This document shows positions 1 to 11,057 of a DNA stretch of 22,083 bases, in pieces. The stretch spans positions 1 to 22,083 of the forward strand of contig CALSCR010003401.1 of the NCBI GenBank assembly GCA_943704495.1. The letters run 5' to 3'. The notes under the pieces are model-generated. The model was not told the origin of the DNA. It saw nothing but the letters and a program-made list of their open reading frames with translations, and did no database searches. The position numbers and the translations under genes are program-made. The stretch comes from Pigoraptor chileana (taxonomy: Eukaryota > Opisthokonta > Filasterea). The number at the start of each line of letters is the position of its first letter. Positions within the stretch are counted from its first letter, which is position 1.

Positions 1-75
<75 letters not shown>
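1..75. repeat. (GT)n microsatellite
   Basis: An uninterrupted GT dinucleotide run of about 37 units fills the left edge, followed by three copies of GAATGA (75-92). It lies upstream of the first visible VPS11 exon and is most simply part of that gene's intron. Its true length is unknown because it touches the window edge. Confidence 0.97.
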
Positions 76-79
<4 letters not shown>

Positions 80-207
80 AGAATGAGAATGAGTGAACAA
101 AAGTCGGCCCTCCCTGCTTTCCTTGCGGTTGTGTCGCTGGGGTTGTACCTTGTTCCCTTGTGTGGGTTTGTCTGTCTGACGTTGCATGTTGTCTGATGCC
201 GTTGCAG

Positions 208-1022
208 CGCGCGGACGTTCCAGGTTGTGAAGTGCTCCCTGTGCACGGACCCACTCGATCCCCCCTCAATCCACTTCTTCTGCCAGCATTCATTTCACAT
301 ACGGTGAGAGAATGCCTTTGTTTCAGTGTTGTTTGCAGAGAGGTGCTATACGTATTTGTCATGCCAGTCAGTCATGTGGGCTGCGTATTCACGCTCGTTT
401 CGCAACGGCCCTCCGGTGCAGGTGTGTCGGTGACAATGAAAAGGTGTGTCCGCTGTGTCTTGGTGAGAATCAGAAGATTCTCGACATGATTCGTGCGCAG
501 GAGCAGACGGCCGACCAGCAAGAGAAGTTCTTCAAGCAGGCACGTGACTTGATGCGGTGTCACTTTGCTTTGTTGCGTACATTTGCAACGGCGTTTCCCG
601 CTCATTTAGCAAAAGTTGTTGTGCCAATGGGCTGTGGCTGTGCATGTGCGTGTGCGATTTGTGTGTGGCTGTGTGTACGATGTGTGTATGATGCTGCGAT
701 GTGTCTGTGCACGCATGGTGAAAATGCCCCACTTGCAAATTTCCACATTCGATGACTGATTGCATGTGTCCCACGCGTCTGGTTCCCCGCATTCGCCAAT
801 TCATACATGCATACACCCCTTCACAATTATGCACTGCAGCTTGAAGGCGCTCCGGATGGCTTCCGCGTCGTTGCAGAGCACTTTGGACGGGGCGCCCTGC
901 ACATCCGGGGCGCGATTCCGGTCCTCGGTCTGCAGCCGCAGTCCCAGCCTCCGCCACAAGCCCAGCTCGGTGCACCAATGGGCGGGCTTGGACAGAGCCC
1001 CGCGGTGGCACGCAGGGCGTAG
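208..1022 (+). CDS. VPS11: VPS11, C-terminal part with RING-H2 finger (5' end outside window)
   Basis: C-terminal part of VPS11, a core subunit of the HOPS and CORVET complexes that tether endosomal and vacuolar/lysosomal membranes. Exons: 208-303, 422-539 and 840-1022 (stop TAG 1020-1022). Splice phases join exactly: exon 1 ends in phase 2 and exon 2 restores Arg in the HIRC segment. The RING reads KCSLC, FFCQHSFH, RC, VCPLC, giving eight Cys/His ligands in the RING-H2 order. It is followed by the helix ILDMIRAQEQ, typical of VPS11 immediately after its RING, then GFRVVAEHFGRGAL, another VPS11-like block. A Gln/Pro/Gly-rich tail of about 40 residues ends the protein. The boundary 539/840 needs a GC-AG intron; a GT donor at 615 would instead add 25 residues (exon to 614). 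Earlier exons, encoding the beta-propeller and clathrin-repeat parts, lie to the left. It is convergent with the two-pore channel gene. Confidence 0.9.
540..839 (+). other. Candidate GC-AG intron in VPS11
   Basis: The upstream exon ends CAG and the intron would start GCACGT, close to the GC-donor consensus GCAAGT; it ends CTGCAG. Both sides are in phase 0. Using it places the FFKQ helix directly before LEGAPDGF, matching the spacing I recall for VPS11. The only phase-compatible GT donor I found (615) inserts 25 extra residues. The intron contains a TG-rich stretch at about 640-715. Confidence 0.6.
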
Positions 1023-1197
1023 GGCATGGGGCATCGGGTGCAGGGAGGCAGCAGTCGCGCTCGTGCTTCACGCCCGGAGTGCATGCAAGAGAACTGGTTC
1101 TAGTGTGTGCTCTTGTTGAAATGAAAGAGAGTCGAATACAGTGCGACTTTATGAATGTAGCGGCCACAAACACATCATGAAGAGAGATAACTGCACA

Positions 1198-4066
1198 TTA
1201 CATGTTTAAGGACAGCGACGATCCGTGCCGATCCAGTGAGGGCACGTCGAGTGCGCCATCAATGCCCAAATCGCCATTCTGCGCCACAGACACGAGGCGG
1301 CTGTGGCTGTCGACCACATCAGTCGCCCCAATGCCCAGCGCCTCGAGTATTTCGTCCTCGGTCGGCTCCTTCAGATTCGCACCAAAAATGTCCTCGAGGG
1401 CGGTCCCCCGCACGAGCACGTCGGCGGCAGACACCTCCGAATCGGGTGTGGCAACGCCGTTGGCGTCCGCGAGGGCAGCAGGGGATTCGCTGTGGGAACG
1501 CAGGCCGGTTAGTGGCAGCGGGTGCAGTGGCGCCGCAGCAACCACATCGGTCAGAGAGGTCTGCGACTGAATCCACGACGGACCCGCACCGAATTGTGTC
1601 TGGCCCACGCCCGGCTGCTGGCTCACAGCCCGGAGGTGTGTGGCTGGGTGTGTGGCTGCCTGCGACGGAGCCTTGTCCTCACGCAACGTTTCCCATCTTT
1701 GAATGAACGCCTCAAGAATGAGCGCCACAAGCAGATTGGTTGCCACGACAACCGACACGAGGTACCAGGATATGAAGAACAGGCGCGACCACTCGCTTGT
1801 CGCAGCCACGTGACCCTCCATGATGACGTACCAGTTGTTGACGACCATGAGATCCCACAGTACAACAATAGACGAAGAGAAAGTGTCAAAAGTGTTGGGC
1901 CAATAATTCAGTTTTGCAAAATCAGTGCCGTTGAGGGCCGCATTGTCTTCGCGCACATGACCCGAAAACACGCCAATGCCAATCAACGCGAATTCGTAGT
2001 ACATGATGACTAGCATCCCGGCAAAAGTCGACATTGAGCGGAGAAGGTGGCCGATGGTGACGGCCATTGCGTGGAAGCGGGGCGTCGTCGGCACGAGGCG
2101 CACCACGCGCAGCAGCAGCAGCAGGCACTCGGTGCGCGATAGGTCCCACGCGCTCTCGGGTGACACACCCCGCCGCGCGAGCGTTGCCGCAGACGCGCAG
2201 AAACCTGCAAGGACGAGGCCAGAGTCCACAAACATCCAGACACCCCGCACCAGGCTACGCGGTCCGAGGGCGTATGCGCGCACAACAGTCTCCACAAAAT
2301 AAAGAAATGACAACGCCACATTCGCCGCACGCTCCCACTCGTGGATGCTCTCGCCGCCGTCACGTGATATTTCTGCCGCCGCCAAAAAAGCACCGGCCAC
2401 AATGACTACATTGACGGTGCGGTTGTACCACGGATTGAGCATAATGCGTCTGATTGAAGAGAGCATTGGCAAGCGTCGACCAAAGACGAACCAGGGTGTG
2501 CTATTTGACAGCGGTGGCGAGGATGCCTGCCTTCTCTGCACGACGGGGGTGATGAGCGCGAGGAATTCCACAAGACCGAGAGTGACGGCGTGGGCGCCAC
2601 GGCCAGCGCCCTGCTCGCACGAATGGAGCGACTCCAGCAGCGGCGCTTTGCACGCAGCAGATGCATCCAGGGCAGCCACGAACCGCAGCACAACGGCAAT
2701 CGGCACCCCTCCATCGCCCGCCCGGACTGTCGGCGCATCGTCACGCGCCAGTGAGATCGGGCGGGCGTGCAGGCGAAGCACTTCATATGCACCACGCATT
2801 GCGACCTTGCGGCGGAAGTACGACGCCTGCATCGACCCGACAAGGTAGCCTCGGAACTGGTTGTAGATGATGGCCGTGAGCACATTCATCACGCAGTAGA
2901 GGCCGACGAGCAAGAAGATGACAAAGAAGAGCGCATACCAGCGGCTCTCCGTGTACGCCGGCATCATCACATCCGGGTGGTTGGCCGTCGTCAGCAGCAC
3001 AAACATGGTCACGAGGGCGCGCCGCAGAGAGTCAAAGTACTGCGCGCCCTCCTCTGTCCCGTGGAACAGCATGCACCCGAGCGCCGCAAACACAAAAAGG
3101 TGCAGGGCAAGTAGGGAGAGCACGCTGAGTATCTCCGGGACGCAGCGGAGGACGTTCTTGAGGGTCTTTTTCAGGAGGGCCGACGACTGCGCAAGGAAGA
3201 AGGGGCGCAGCAGCCGGCGCACGACAAAGTAGCGCCCCTCCGGCAGTGCGAGGGAAACGACAAAGTCCACGACAGTGACTACGAGGACTGCCACATAGCA
3301 CACATTCCAGCGGCTGGCGGTGAATGCCGACCGCCCGAGCACTCGCCAACGCGTCCCTATGTCGCATGCAAGTATTGCGACGCACACGCCCTCGATTGTG
3401 CCCGTGACGGCACGCGGGGCAAGCACGGAGGAAGGGTACTCGAAAAAAGAGAGGAGCAGGAGCGTGCATATGCCAGCAAATACCGCCCTGCGTGGTCGAA
3501 ACGAGGGGAGCAACCCACCCGGCATGCAACACTCAACGTCAGCAAGCCTCGCATAAAGATAATCTATGTATATGCTTGCATTCAAGATGGAAAGAGGACT
3601 GCGATAATGGTGCTACATACCATTGTGCGCCCACAGAGTAGTACATACGGTAGATTTCAAGGCTTCGTCGATCTACCCGGTGGCGCACGGATCTGTTGTG
3701 GATTGCGTCGTCCACAAACACGGCGGCCTGCAGCACCGCGTCAACGTATGTCCCATTTTGATCTGCCGCATCGACCGTGCCCACACTCGCAACCGCGGAA
3801 GTGTACTCGGCCGCATCGTATCCCTGCCTGGAGTCGCTCAAAAGGGGGGCGTCGCTGTCGTCGTCGTTCAATCCGCCGCCGGTGCTGTGTGTGTGCGCGG
3901 GCGTGTACATCTCCGCCCCCCCGGCCCGCACCGCCGCACCAGTCCCACACACGTGACCAACACCCTCGCACGGGTCCCAGTCAACGAGCGGCCGCAACTC
4001 AGCCTCCCGCGACAGTCCCGCACGTGATCCAACGCCGTCGCCGCCGTCCACGCACCGCGCGCGCAT
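1198..4066 (-). CDS. TPCN: Two-pore channel (endolysosomal cation channel, TPC family)
   Basis: Two exons: 4066-3621 and 3487-1198 (stop at 1198-1200), joined in phase 2 by a GT-AG intron, giving about 911 aa. Known animal TPCs are endolysosomal Na+/Ca2+ channels with two six-helix repeats. The N-terminus has an acidic dileucine signal (DAPLL, about 72-76) like that of TPC2, then AVFVDDAIHNRSVRHRVD, highly typical of animal TPCs. Repeat I carries RPFF and KKTLK (about 255-259), which matches the PI(3,5)P2-binding linker of mammalian TPC2, and pore filter TTANHPDVMMPAY (about 315-327). Repeat II has filter VVNNWYVIMEG (about 697-707). The C-tail is long, Ser/Ala-rich and has no recognised domain. 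The ATG at 4066 is chosen as a Met after low-complexity upstream frame; the frame stays open to 4267, so a longer N-terminus is possible. The 2.3-kb second exon is unusually long for this window. Confidence 0.93.
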
Positions 4067-4555
4067 TGGGACACATGCGCAGACGTTAGAGATAAGACAG
4101 CTCCACCCAACAGCAAATAAGTCCCAGGGACAAGTCTTGGCACGCGATACACTACAAGAGGTGAGCGAGAGTGGCAACGCAGCCCTTTTGCATGCGCCGG
4201 GTGCACTTTGCGTCGTATGCACTGTTAGTAGCGCATTCACATAAAACAGCAGCACTTTAACTGTCACGACCTGCCGCCGTCACTTGCTGACCACTGGCGG
4301 ACCGGCTGGGAGAGTTCAGAAGTGACGGCACCGCAGATCAGACACATACGGGGGAGTAGACCCAAACCATGAATCAAATTCAGCCACCTCCAGTCACTGA
4401 GAGCCAGTGATATCCCAGACTGTGAGGCACTGGGGACCTACTAAGCTTAGTCCCCTGGTATAAGGCTGCTTTTGAGTAAATCTCTGTTCATTCAGCAACT
4501 ATTGCACGGTTCAGACTGATAGGATGCTTTGAGTCACTGGGTCGCTCGTGCGGCG
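4067..4555. other. Intergenic gap between TPC 5' end and PC-esterase 3' end
   Basis: No convincing exon was found. It must hold the two-pore channel promoter and the 3' UTR of the esterase-like gene. Notable sequence: a short hairpin TCACTG-agagc-CAGTGA near 4394, the near-palindrome at 4432-4455, and a TATAA at 4459-4463. The in-frame extension of the channel ORF to 4267 lacks similarity to TPC N-termini. Confidence 0.6.
4432..4463. repeat. Imperfect palindrome next to a TATAA motif
   Basis: A perfect 12-bp palindrome ACTAAGCTTAGT (4440-4451) is nested in outer GGGGAC / GTCCCC arms (4432-4437 and 4450-4455). TATAA follows at 4459-4463 on the + strand. No + strand gene follows, so its role is unclear. 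Confidence 0.7.
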
Positions 4556-6917
4556 TCAGTCGTTGCAGAGCATGTTGAGCAGCACCAGATTGGACTCACT
4601 GCCAATCAGCAGTGTGTCGTCGTCGTCACGTGGCGTTGAGGGACGGGGTCCAAAGTGCAGCCCATCATAGTATCGGTCTCCCCTCCCAACAGTCAGACCG
4701 AACAAGTCGAGCACTAGAATGTCCGGATGCATTTCCCGCGCGGATGCGATGGAGCGCCTACTCACAGCCTCGATCCTCGTGTTGTCCCGCGTCCCTCCGC
4801 CGCGACCGGGGCGGGAAGGAGAGTCCGCCAGCACCGCCGGAATTGAGTGGTAGACGAGAATGCGAGGACGTCGAACATCCGCTTCCAAGATGAGCCCAAT
4901 TGCAGCACGCACAAGCTCGTCAACGTCGTCGTCAGAAAGTAAGGGCTGTTCCAACAGTCAAACGGTCAAATTTGACAAAGAAATTGTAAACGGCCGATCA
5001 GCGCAAGGCAATGTACGATAGCTTGACCATTTCCAATCACCAACTCAGCAGCAAAGTCATCTGTTCACTGTTACGCAATCACACAAGCCCGGTGAGGGAA
5101 GCGCCAAGCGCTGCGCACATACGGGGAGAGCAGGGAAACTGGCCGCATGCACACAGAATGGGCACGCAGGGTGCATTGGCATGTCAGGCGCACTCGCGCG
5201 TTGGCTGGCTGACCTGCAAGGCGTGAAGTCCTTCTGAGAACACGACCGCGTCATATGCGCCGGCCGCAATTGCCTCGGACGACAACGCACCCCGACCGCC
5301 GAATTTGTCCCGCACGACATCAAGCCCGCGATCGAGCTGCAGACCGCGGCGCGTCGAGAAGTATTTCGTGTAGTTGAGGAACTCGTGCTTGCAGGGCGGT
5401 GGCACGTGCGGAGGGTCGAGTTGCGCATACAGACCGTAAGTGAACAGCAGCTCGAATGTCGTATTGTGTGCGATGAATAGGTTCTCGCAGGATGTGTCCG
5501 CATTCCGGCGACACTTTTTACTCGCGTCGATGTTGTCGGACTCGTTGCGGTCGGCCATAAGGTGCGAGCGGAGACTGCGGAACAGCTGCCGCGTGCGCGA
5601 ATCGCCAATGAACAGCACCCTCCGCAGGCGCTTCCGCTCAAAACAGGAACGAAAGTCCTCTGCATCAAATGTGCGAAGGCGGCAGGACCACGGGCACCAC
5701 ACATAGGTGTCGTCGACAGTCCATCCTAACGACTGTGCGGGCGTCGACTGCTCGCCACGGCTGCCCGCATCCGCACGGCAGAGGCGTGGATCGGGCATTC
5801 CTTGTGGACGAACGACCCACCGCCCCGGATGGTCATTGCCCCCCGCGCAAATCGGGGCGTCTTCGTTGGTGACCGCAGGTGAATTGGTGTCAACAATGTG
5901 TGGGCGGCGGTTGTACATGTTGTCCGGGGGCGTACTTGTGCCACGGGTAGTAGTAGTGGGGAATTCAGACGATGGGCGGTCTCCATCCAGAGCGCTGTCA
6001 AGTGAAATTGCGACAGACTCACAAAGAACCACGAGACCCAACGGGAATTTCTTGAACACACTCGAGCATCTCTGCGTGTCAGCATCCGGGATGGAAAAAT
6101 CCGATATGCCTGGAAAGCGGCGCGTGCAGTTCGGGCCAGGAGTTGCAAAGTGCTCATAGTTTGCATAATTGACCCGCGCGGACACATCCCACCTCCCGTT
6201 CGGAGAGGCGTGCATGTACTCCAACCCGACAAATCGAAGGACATATGACCCGTCGCATGCATCGTGTCCCTGCGCAAACACGCGCGCCGTCGCCCTTGCT
6301 GGCATGTGACGTTGCGATCGCGTTGCGTCTGGATTCGTTGGCGGCTGGCCCCACGTACAATTCACAACACATTTCAACTCGCCGAGAATCAACAGGCCAG
6401 GCGTCGGACGTCCGTCAGAGGTTATGCGAAAAGACACCGTCAATGCCGAAAATGAGCGTTCTAGTTTGACTGCCTCCGCGTCGAAATTCGTACAATTGTT
6501 GCCGGACAGGAGCGGATTGCGGAGTAAATAAGCGCTGTTTGGGGCGCATCGAGTCCATGCGTCCATCGTCTCGGGCTGAATAGGCACTACAGTCGAAACA
6601 TCATCAACAATGTGTCGCTCACCGCTCTGCACTCGAGAATTATGGGAGAGAAGCAGCGCGTTCTCGCCTCTGCCGACGTACTCATCCTGTGTCAAGTGCG
6701 AGGTCGCGTCGGCCGCTGGATGGCTGGGATGGGCAGGCCGAGCATCTTCCACGCGCTCTCTGCCCAGCCATGCGGTGTGCTGCGCTGTCCAAAGGACGCC
6801 GAGTATCAACAAAGCGCAGGTGGCTCCCCGTCGCCACGCGCCCCGACATGTGCAGCGGACGACGGCCGTTCTCTGGCGGTCGATCCTGCTCAAAATTCGT
6901 GCAACATTCGCAAACAT
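4556..6917 (-). CDS. Type II membrane PC-esterase/NXPE-like SGNH protein
   Basis: Two exons, 6917-5214 and 4945-4556, joined in phase 0 by a 268-nt GT-AG intron; 697 aa. Residues about 31-51 form one hydrophobic segment after a basic N-terminus, suggesting a type II anchor in the secretory pathway. Six N-glycosylation sequons (about 141, 186, 263, 458, 485, 515) support a lumenal or extracellular body. The C-terminal half follows the PC-esterase layout: GRW (about 365-367), a Cys-rich WCPWSC segment (407-412), the SGNH Ser in IGDSRTRQ (438-440), and DGLHF (662-666) with the catalytic Asp-x-x-His in the second exon. The family includes NXPE, plant TBL and the acyltransferase CASD1; members modify or deacylate glycans. 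The middle (about 150-260) could be the NXPE Ig-like domain, but this is weak. The longer frame begins at a TTG, so I chose the first ATG at 6917. Substrate unknown. Confidence 0.82.
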
Positions 6918-7393
6918 TCCATGTTTTCGGCACAATCATTATTTGCCGCCGTTGAGATTCATTGTTTCCTGCCGTAAGATGCTGTGCCTGGCTCACTATA
7001 AAGTACTTCCGCGTGACAGCACTGCAATGGAGAGGCATGGTAACCTGACCCTAGATTTGGGATCTGGGATCGTGGATGAGAGTCTGGGAAAGAATCTGGG
7101 GACACACACACAGACACACACACACACTCAGTCACACACAGCGCACACAGCACACACGACCGTTTGTCAGCAGGATGCAGACCGATGCACAAATAACAGA
7201 CTTACCCAAGTGCATATCACAAACCTCACATTGCGCGTGCCCACAGTCCGTACATCATCGGCGGCGGTGACCATCGTGCGCCATTGGCGGTTGTTTGCGA
7301 CTTTTTGTTTTGTTGCTTTTCATCGCACGGGTCGATTGCCAATTGCTCGTCCTCGCGGCGCATCCGAGGGACTGCCTGCTCATAGCCACAGCC
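6918..7393. promoter_or_regulatory. Divergent promoter gap, PC-esterase-like gene / NDUFS1
   Basis: The two genes are transcribed away from each other from this 476-bp gap. A CCATTGG element (inverse CCAAT box) at 7281-7287 sits 107 bp upstream of the NDUFS1 start codon. A CA-rich tract fills 7101-7158. No exon was identified. Confidence 0.55.
7101..7158. repeat. CA-rich simple repeat
   Basis: Interrupted CA dinucleotide array in the divergent promoter gap. Confidence 0.9.
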
Positions 7394-10300
7394 ATGCACC
7401 GTCTTCTTGCTTCCGCCTCGCGCGCGGCCATTGCGCGGCCTGCGCTGCGGGCGTCAATTCACACGCAGAAGGGTGGGTAATCCTCCCCAACCAAGATCAC
7501 TCGGTGTTAGTGTGTCGGGGTGTCCACTCCGGGTTTGTGCCGAGTTTTTCAAAAGGCTGCTTGAGGGTCTCTGTGCCATTGTGGTAATTGTGTGTCAATT
7601 ATTTTCTGATTGTGTTTGTGTGTGTTTCAGTGACATTCTTGATGTGCAATCAATGTCTTTGTTATTGCTCGCGATAATCATTGAACAAATACACACACCA
7701 ACACAGCGCTCAACTCGACGGCGGCAGCGCCTGCACCCGCCGATATCGAGGTCTTTGTCGACGGCAAGCCCGTGCGTGTGCCACCTGGCACCACAATCAT
7801 CCAGGCGTGCGAATCGATGAACGTTGAGATTCCCCGCTTTTGCTACCACGAGCGCCTCTCCATTGCCGGCAACTGCCGCATGTGCCTCGTTGAGGTTGAG
7901 AAGACGCCAAAGCCCGTTGCGAGCTGCGCCATGCCCGTGATGCCCGGAATGCGCATCAAGACGGACAGCCCGATGGTGAAGAAGGCGCGCGAGGGCGTCA
8001 TGGAGATGCTGCTTGTCAACCACCCGCTCGACTGCCCCATCTGCGACCAGGGTGGCGAGTGCGACCTCCAGGACCAATCGATGGTGTTTGGCAGCGACAA
8101 AGGCCGCTTCACCGACAACAATTACGCCGGAAAGCGCGCAGTGGAGGACAAAAATATTGGGCCTCTTGTGAAGACTTCCATGAACCGTTGCATCCACTGC
8201 ACACGCTGCGTGCGCTTTGGCAGCGAGGTTGCAGGCGTTGACGAACTCGGGACGACCGGACGCGGTGGCGACATGCAGGTTGGTGGCTTTGTTTGCCCAC
8301 AAGTTCTCATCGGCTTTGCTCTCATTGATCGAGTCGTATGATGACTTCCTTCGGGATGCCTCTGACTTTTGTTGCATATGTGTGTATGTGTTTGCATATG
8401 TTTGTATATGCGTTTCACTGGGTGTGTGAGTATGAGTATCCTATGGATAGTCTTTTAGACGGAACACATTGCGAATGCGACGTATCGTTGTGTTTGTGCC
8501 GGTAATCTTCGACAACGCGTGTTTGTGGCATCCGCGCAGGATCCATTTAGCTTTTATCATCCACTATGGGCGCCTCGCATTTTGTTGTGCGTTGTGTGCT
8601 TATGCATTCGTATTGTGTCCCCCCTCCTAATGTCTCGCGCAGATTGGCACATATGTTGAAAAGATGTTCAAGAGCGAGCTCAGTGGCAACGTCATTGATC
8701 TCTGTCCAGTCGGTGCGCTCACCAGCAAGCCGTATGCCTTCACTGCCCGCCCCTGGGAGCTGCGCAACACTGAGTCCATTGACGTTATGGACGCCGTCGG
8801 CGCAAGCATTCGCATTGACACACGCTTTGGCGAGGTCATGCGGGTGCGTGTGCAGTCCCCTCTGATGTGTATTCTGCTGTGGTCTGCCATTTGCTTGTGT
8901 TGTGTGTCCGTGCATGTGTTGAGCCACAATTTCCTGCTACACTGCTTTTGAGTGCGGCTAATTACGCTGCTTATGGTGCATTAGGCACCCGGCCATCTCC
9001 GCGGCGTCTGTGCATGGCGCGCCATGTACCCGTGACTTGGCGTGCATTGTACTCACTGTTCCCCACTGTTACTCTGTTACGCTGTTACACTGTTGTTGCA
9101 CTGTTGCGCACAGGTGATTCCGCGTCCGAATGACGATGTCAACGAGGAGTGGCTTGCTGACAAGGGTCGCTTTGCGTACGACGGACTCAAGCGCCAGCGG
9201 CTGGTGACGCCCATGGTCCGGCGCAACGATCGCCTCGCCCCCGTGTCCTGGGAGGAGGCCCTGAATGTGGTTGCCGACAAATTGCTGTCGATCAAGGGCG
9301 GGGAGATGGCCGCTGTTGCCGGTGCGTTTGCGGACGCAGAGTCCCTTGTCGCACTCAAGGACCTGTTCAACCGCCTGAACTCTGAGAATCTGCACACGGA
9401 GGAGCAGTTCCCCACTGCCGGCGCAGGCACGGACTTCCGCAGTGCGTACATTATGAACTCTGGCATTGCCGGTGCTGAGGAGGCCGATGTCATGCTAGTT
9501 GTGGGTTCGAATCCGCGGTTCGAGGCGCCCCTTTTCAACGCCCGCATGCGCAAGGGCGTCCGGGGCAATGAAATGAGGGTTGGGCTCGTCGGCTCCAAGG
9601 TCGACCTTGCGCTGGACTACGAGCACCTGGGTGACACGGCCGCCGTCCTTGCCGAGATTGCGGCTGGAGCACACCCGTGGTCTCGCGTGCTGCAGACGGC
9701 GCGCCGCCCAATGATCGTCGTTGGTGCTTCTGCGCTTCAAGGCGAGGGCGGCGCGTCGCTGTTTGCCGCCGCCGCCAAGATCACCGCGGGACTGGCGCCG
9801 CAGGCAGGGTGGAAGTCCCTTAATGTCCTCCAGCGGGTGAGTGACGTTGGAATTTGCTGTGCATGAGTGTGTGTCTCTGTTGTTTGTTGTTGCGGGTTGT
9901 GCTTCTAGTGAGCGTTGACGGGGGCACTGATGCTTGCATTCTTCTGTTTGTGACTTTCGAATGCCTTCGCCGCTTTTAGGCTGCGGGACAGGTCGCGGCC
10001 CTGGACATCGGCTACCGGCCGACTGCTGTGGCTGGTGAACCTAAGCTGCTCTATCTGCTCAATGCCGACGAAACGGTCTCGCCGCGTGCTGGAAGCTTTG
10101 TGGTGTATCAAGGGCATCACGGCGACAGGTGCGTGTCGTATGTGGTTGCAGTGCTTTCTCACTGATTGTGTGCACATGTTGTGATGTTATTTGTATTTGG
10201 AATTTCGAATAGATGGAAGATGCGCTTTGTTGCCCACATTACCAACGACTGGATGCGTGGACATAATTGCTTCCTTCAGGGGCGCACACATCGCGGATGT

Positions 10301-10709
10301 CATTTTGCCCGGCGCCGCCTACACGGAGAAGTTTGGCACATACGTCAACACGGAGGGCCGTTCGCAGTCGACAAAGCGCGCCGTTACACCGCCCAGCCTT
10401 GCGCGCGAGGATTGGAAGGTCGTCCGTGCGCTGAGCGAGATTGCAGGTCACAAGCTCCCCTACAACGACATTGCATCTGTGCGCGCGCGTCTGTCGGAGG
10501 TCGCACCCCACCTCACGCGTTACAACACGGTGCAGCCCGCCGGCTTTTCGCGGCTGGTGGCGTCCATGGCGCAGGAGGCGGCCGGCAGCAAGCCCGCGAC
10601 GACGCAGCTCCGCCCGCCGCAGATTGCGCTGGCCGACTACTACATGACAGACCCGATCACGCGCGCAAGCAAGACAATGGCAAAGTGCGTCCAGGCGGCG
10701 ACGGCTTGA
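7394..10709 (+). CDS. NDUFS1: NADH dehydrogenase (ubiquinone) 75-kDa iron-sulfur subunit, mitochondrial
   Basis: Electron-transfer subunit of mitochondrial complex I (NuoG/NDUFS1), carrying electrons from the flavin site through Fe-S clusters in the matrix arm. Six exons: 7394-7472, 7707-8278, 8643-8843, 9114-9836, 9980-10128, 10280-10709; all GT-AG and phase-consistent, 717 aa, close to the human length. The first 26 residues are Arg/Ala/Ser-rich without acidic residues, a mitochondrial presequence. Cluster ligands are intact: [2Fe-2S] C72, C83, C86, C100; [4Fe-4S] H132, C136, C139, C145; [4Fe-4S] C188, C191, C194, C238. Later blocks ([21 protein letters not shown], shortened here to its first and last parts, and GAAYTEK, AREDWK, DYYMTD) match family conservation to the C-terminus. 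It is divergent from the esterase-like gene and convergent with the dehydrogenase. Introns are TG-rich; the largest is 364 nt. Confidence 0.98.
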
Positions 10710-11057
10710 GGAGGCTGCGGGGGGTCTGTGGGGTGTTGTTGTTCGGGCTTGTTTGGGCGTTGCTTTGGATGAAATTTTGGTTGCGGAGTGTGCGCCGCAT
10801 TGATGGATTTGCTGCGTTGCGCGTTTTCTGCCTTCGTTTGTTTGTTGGAGAGTGTGCGCGATAGTATGTGTTGTGTGTTTATAGTGGCGTGTCGGCCCCG
10901 CAGCGTGCGTGTGGCTATGTGTGTGAATGCATGCAATCTGTATACAGTTATGAAAGGTGTGGTGCTGCGGCATCGAAACACTCTTCTGAAACGCAACGCG
11001 GTATGTATTTGGCGGCCTAATGGCGTAGAGTGCAAGAAGCAGGTGCGTCATTCACCT
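10710..11057. other. Convergent 3' gap, NDUFS1 / RDH10-like gene
   Basis: 348 bp between the two stop codons. It is GT-rich on the + strand. No exon, hairpin terminator or classical AATAAA signal was seen. It should contain both 3' UTRs. Confidence 0.6.

Noticed and set aside
532-1173. 213-codon open frame on the minus strand
   Set aside because: Antisense to the VPS11 last exon and TG-rich intron; rich in His/Thr from the CA complement.
4280-4510. Solo LTR of an old retroelement
   Set aside because: The TATAA-containing segment looks LTR-like in style, but I found no convincing TG...CA ends, target-site duplication or second copy.
6610-7587. 325-codon open frame on the + strand
   Set aside because: It is antisense to the esterase-like N-terminus and runs through the CA tract and NDUFS1 exon 1 in a different frame; no family resemblance.
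7595-8377. 260-codon open frame on the minus strand
   Set aside because: Shadow of NDUFS1 exon 2 and its TG-rich introns; the + strand frame carries all Fe-S cysteines.
9500-9525. GGTTCGAATCC-like tRNA T-arm
   Set aside because: It lies inside NDUFS1 exon 4, in the conserved [12 protein letters not shown] region, with no acceptor stem or anticodon arm.
10239-11051. 270-codon open frame on the minus strand
   Set aside because: Antisense of NDUFS1 exon 6 plus GC-rich 3' flank; composition is an artefact.
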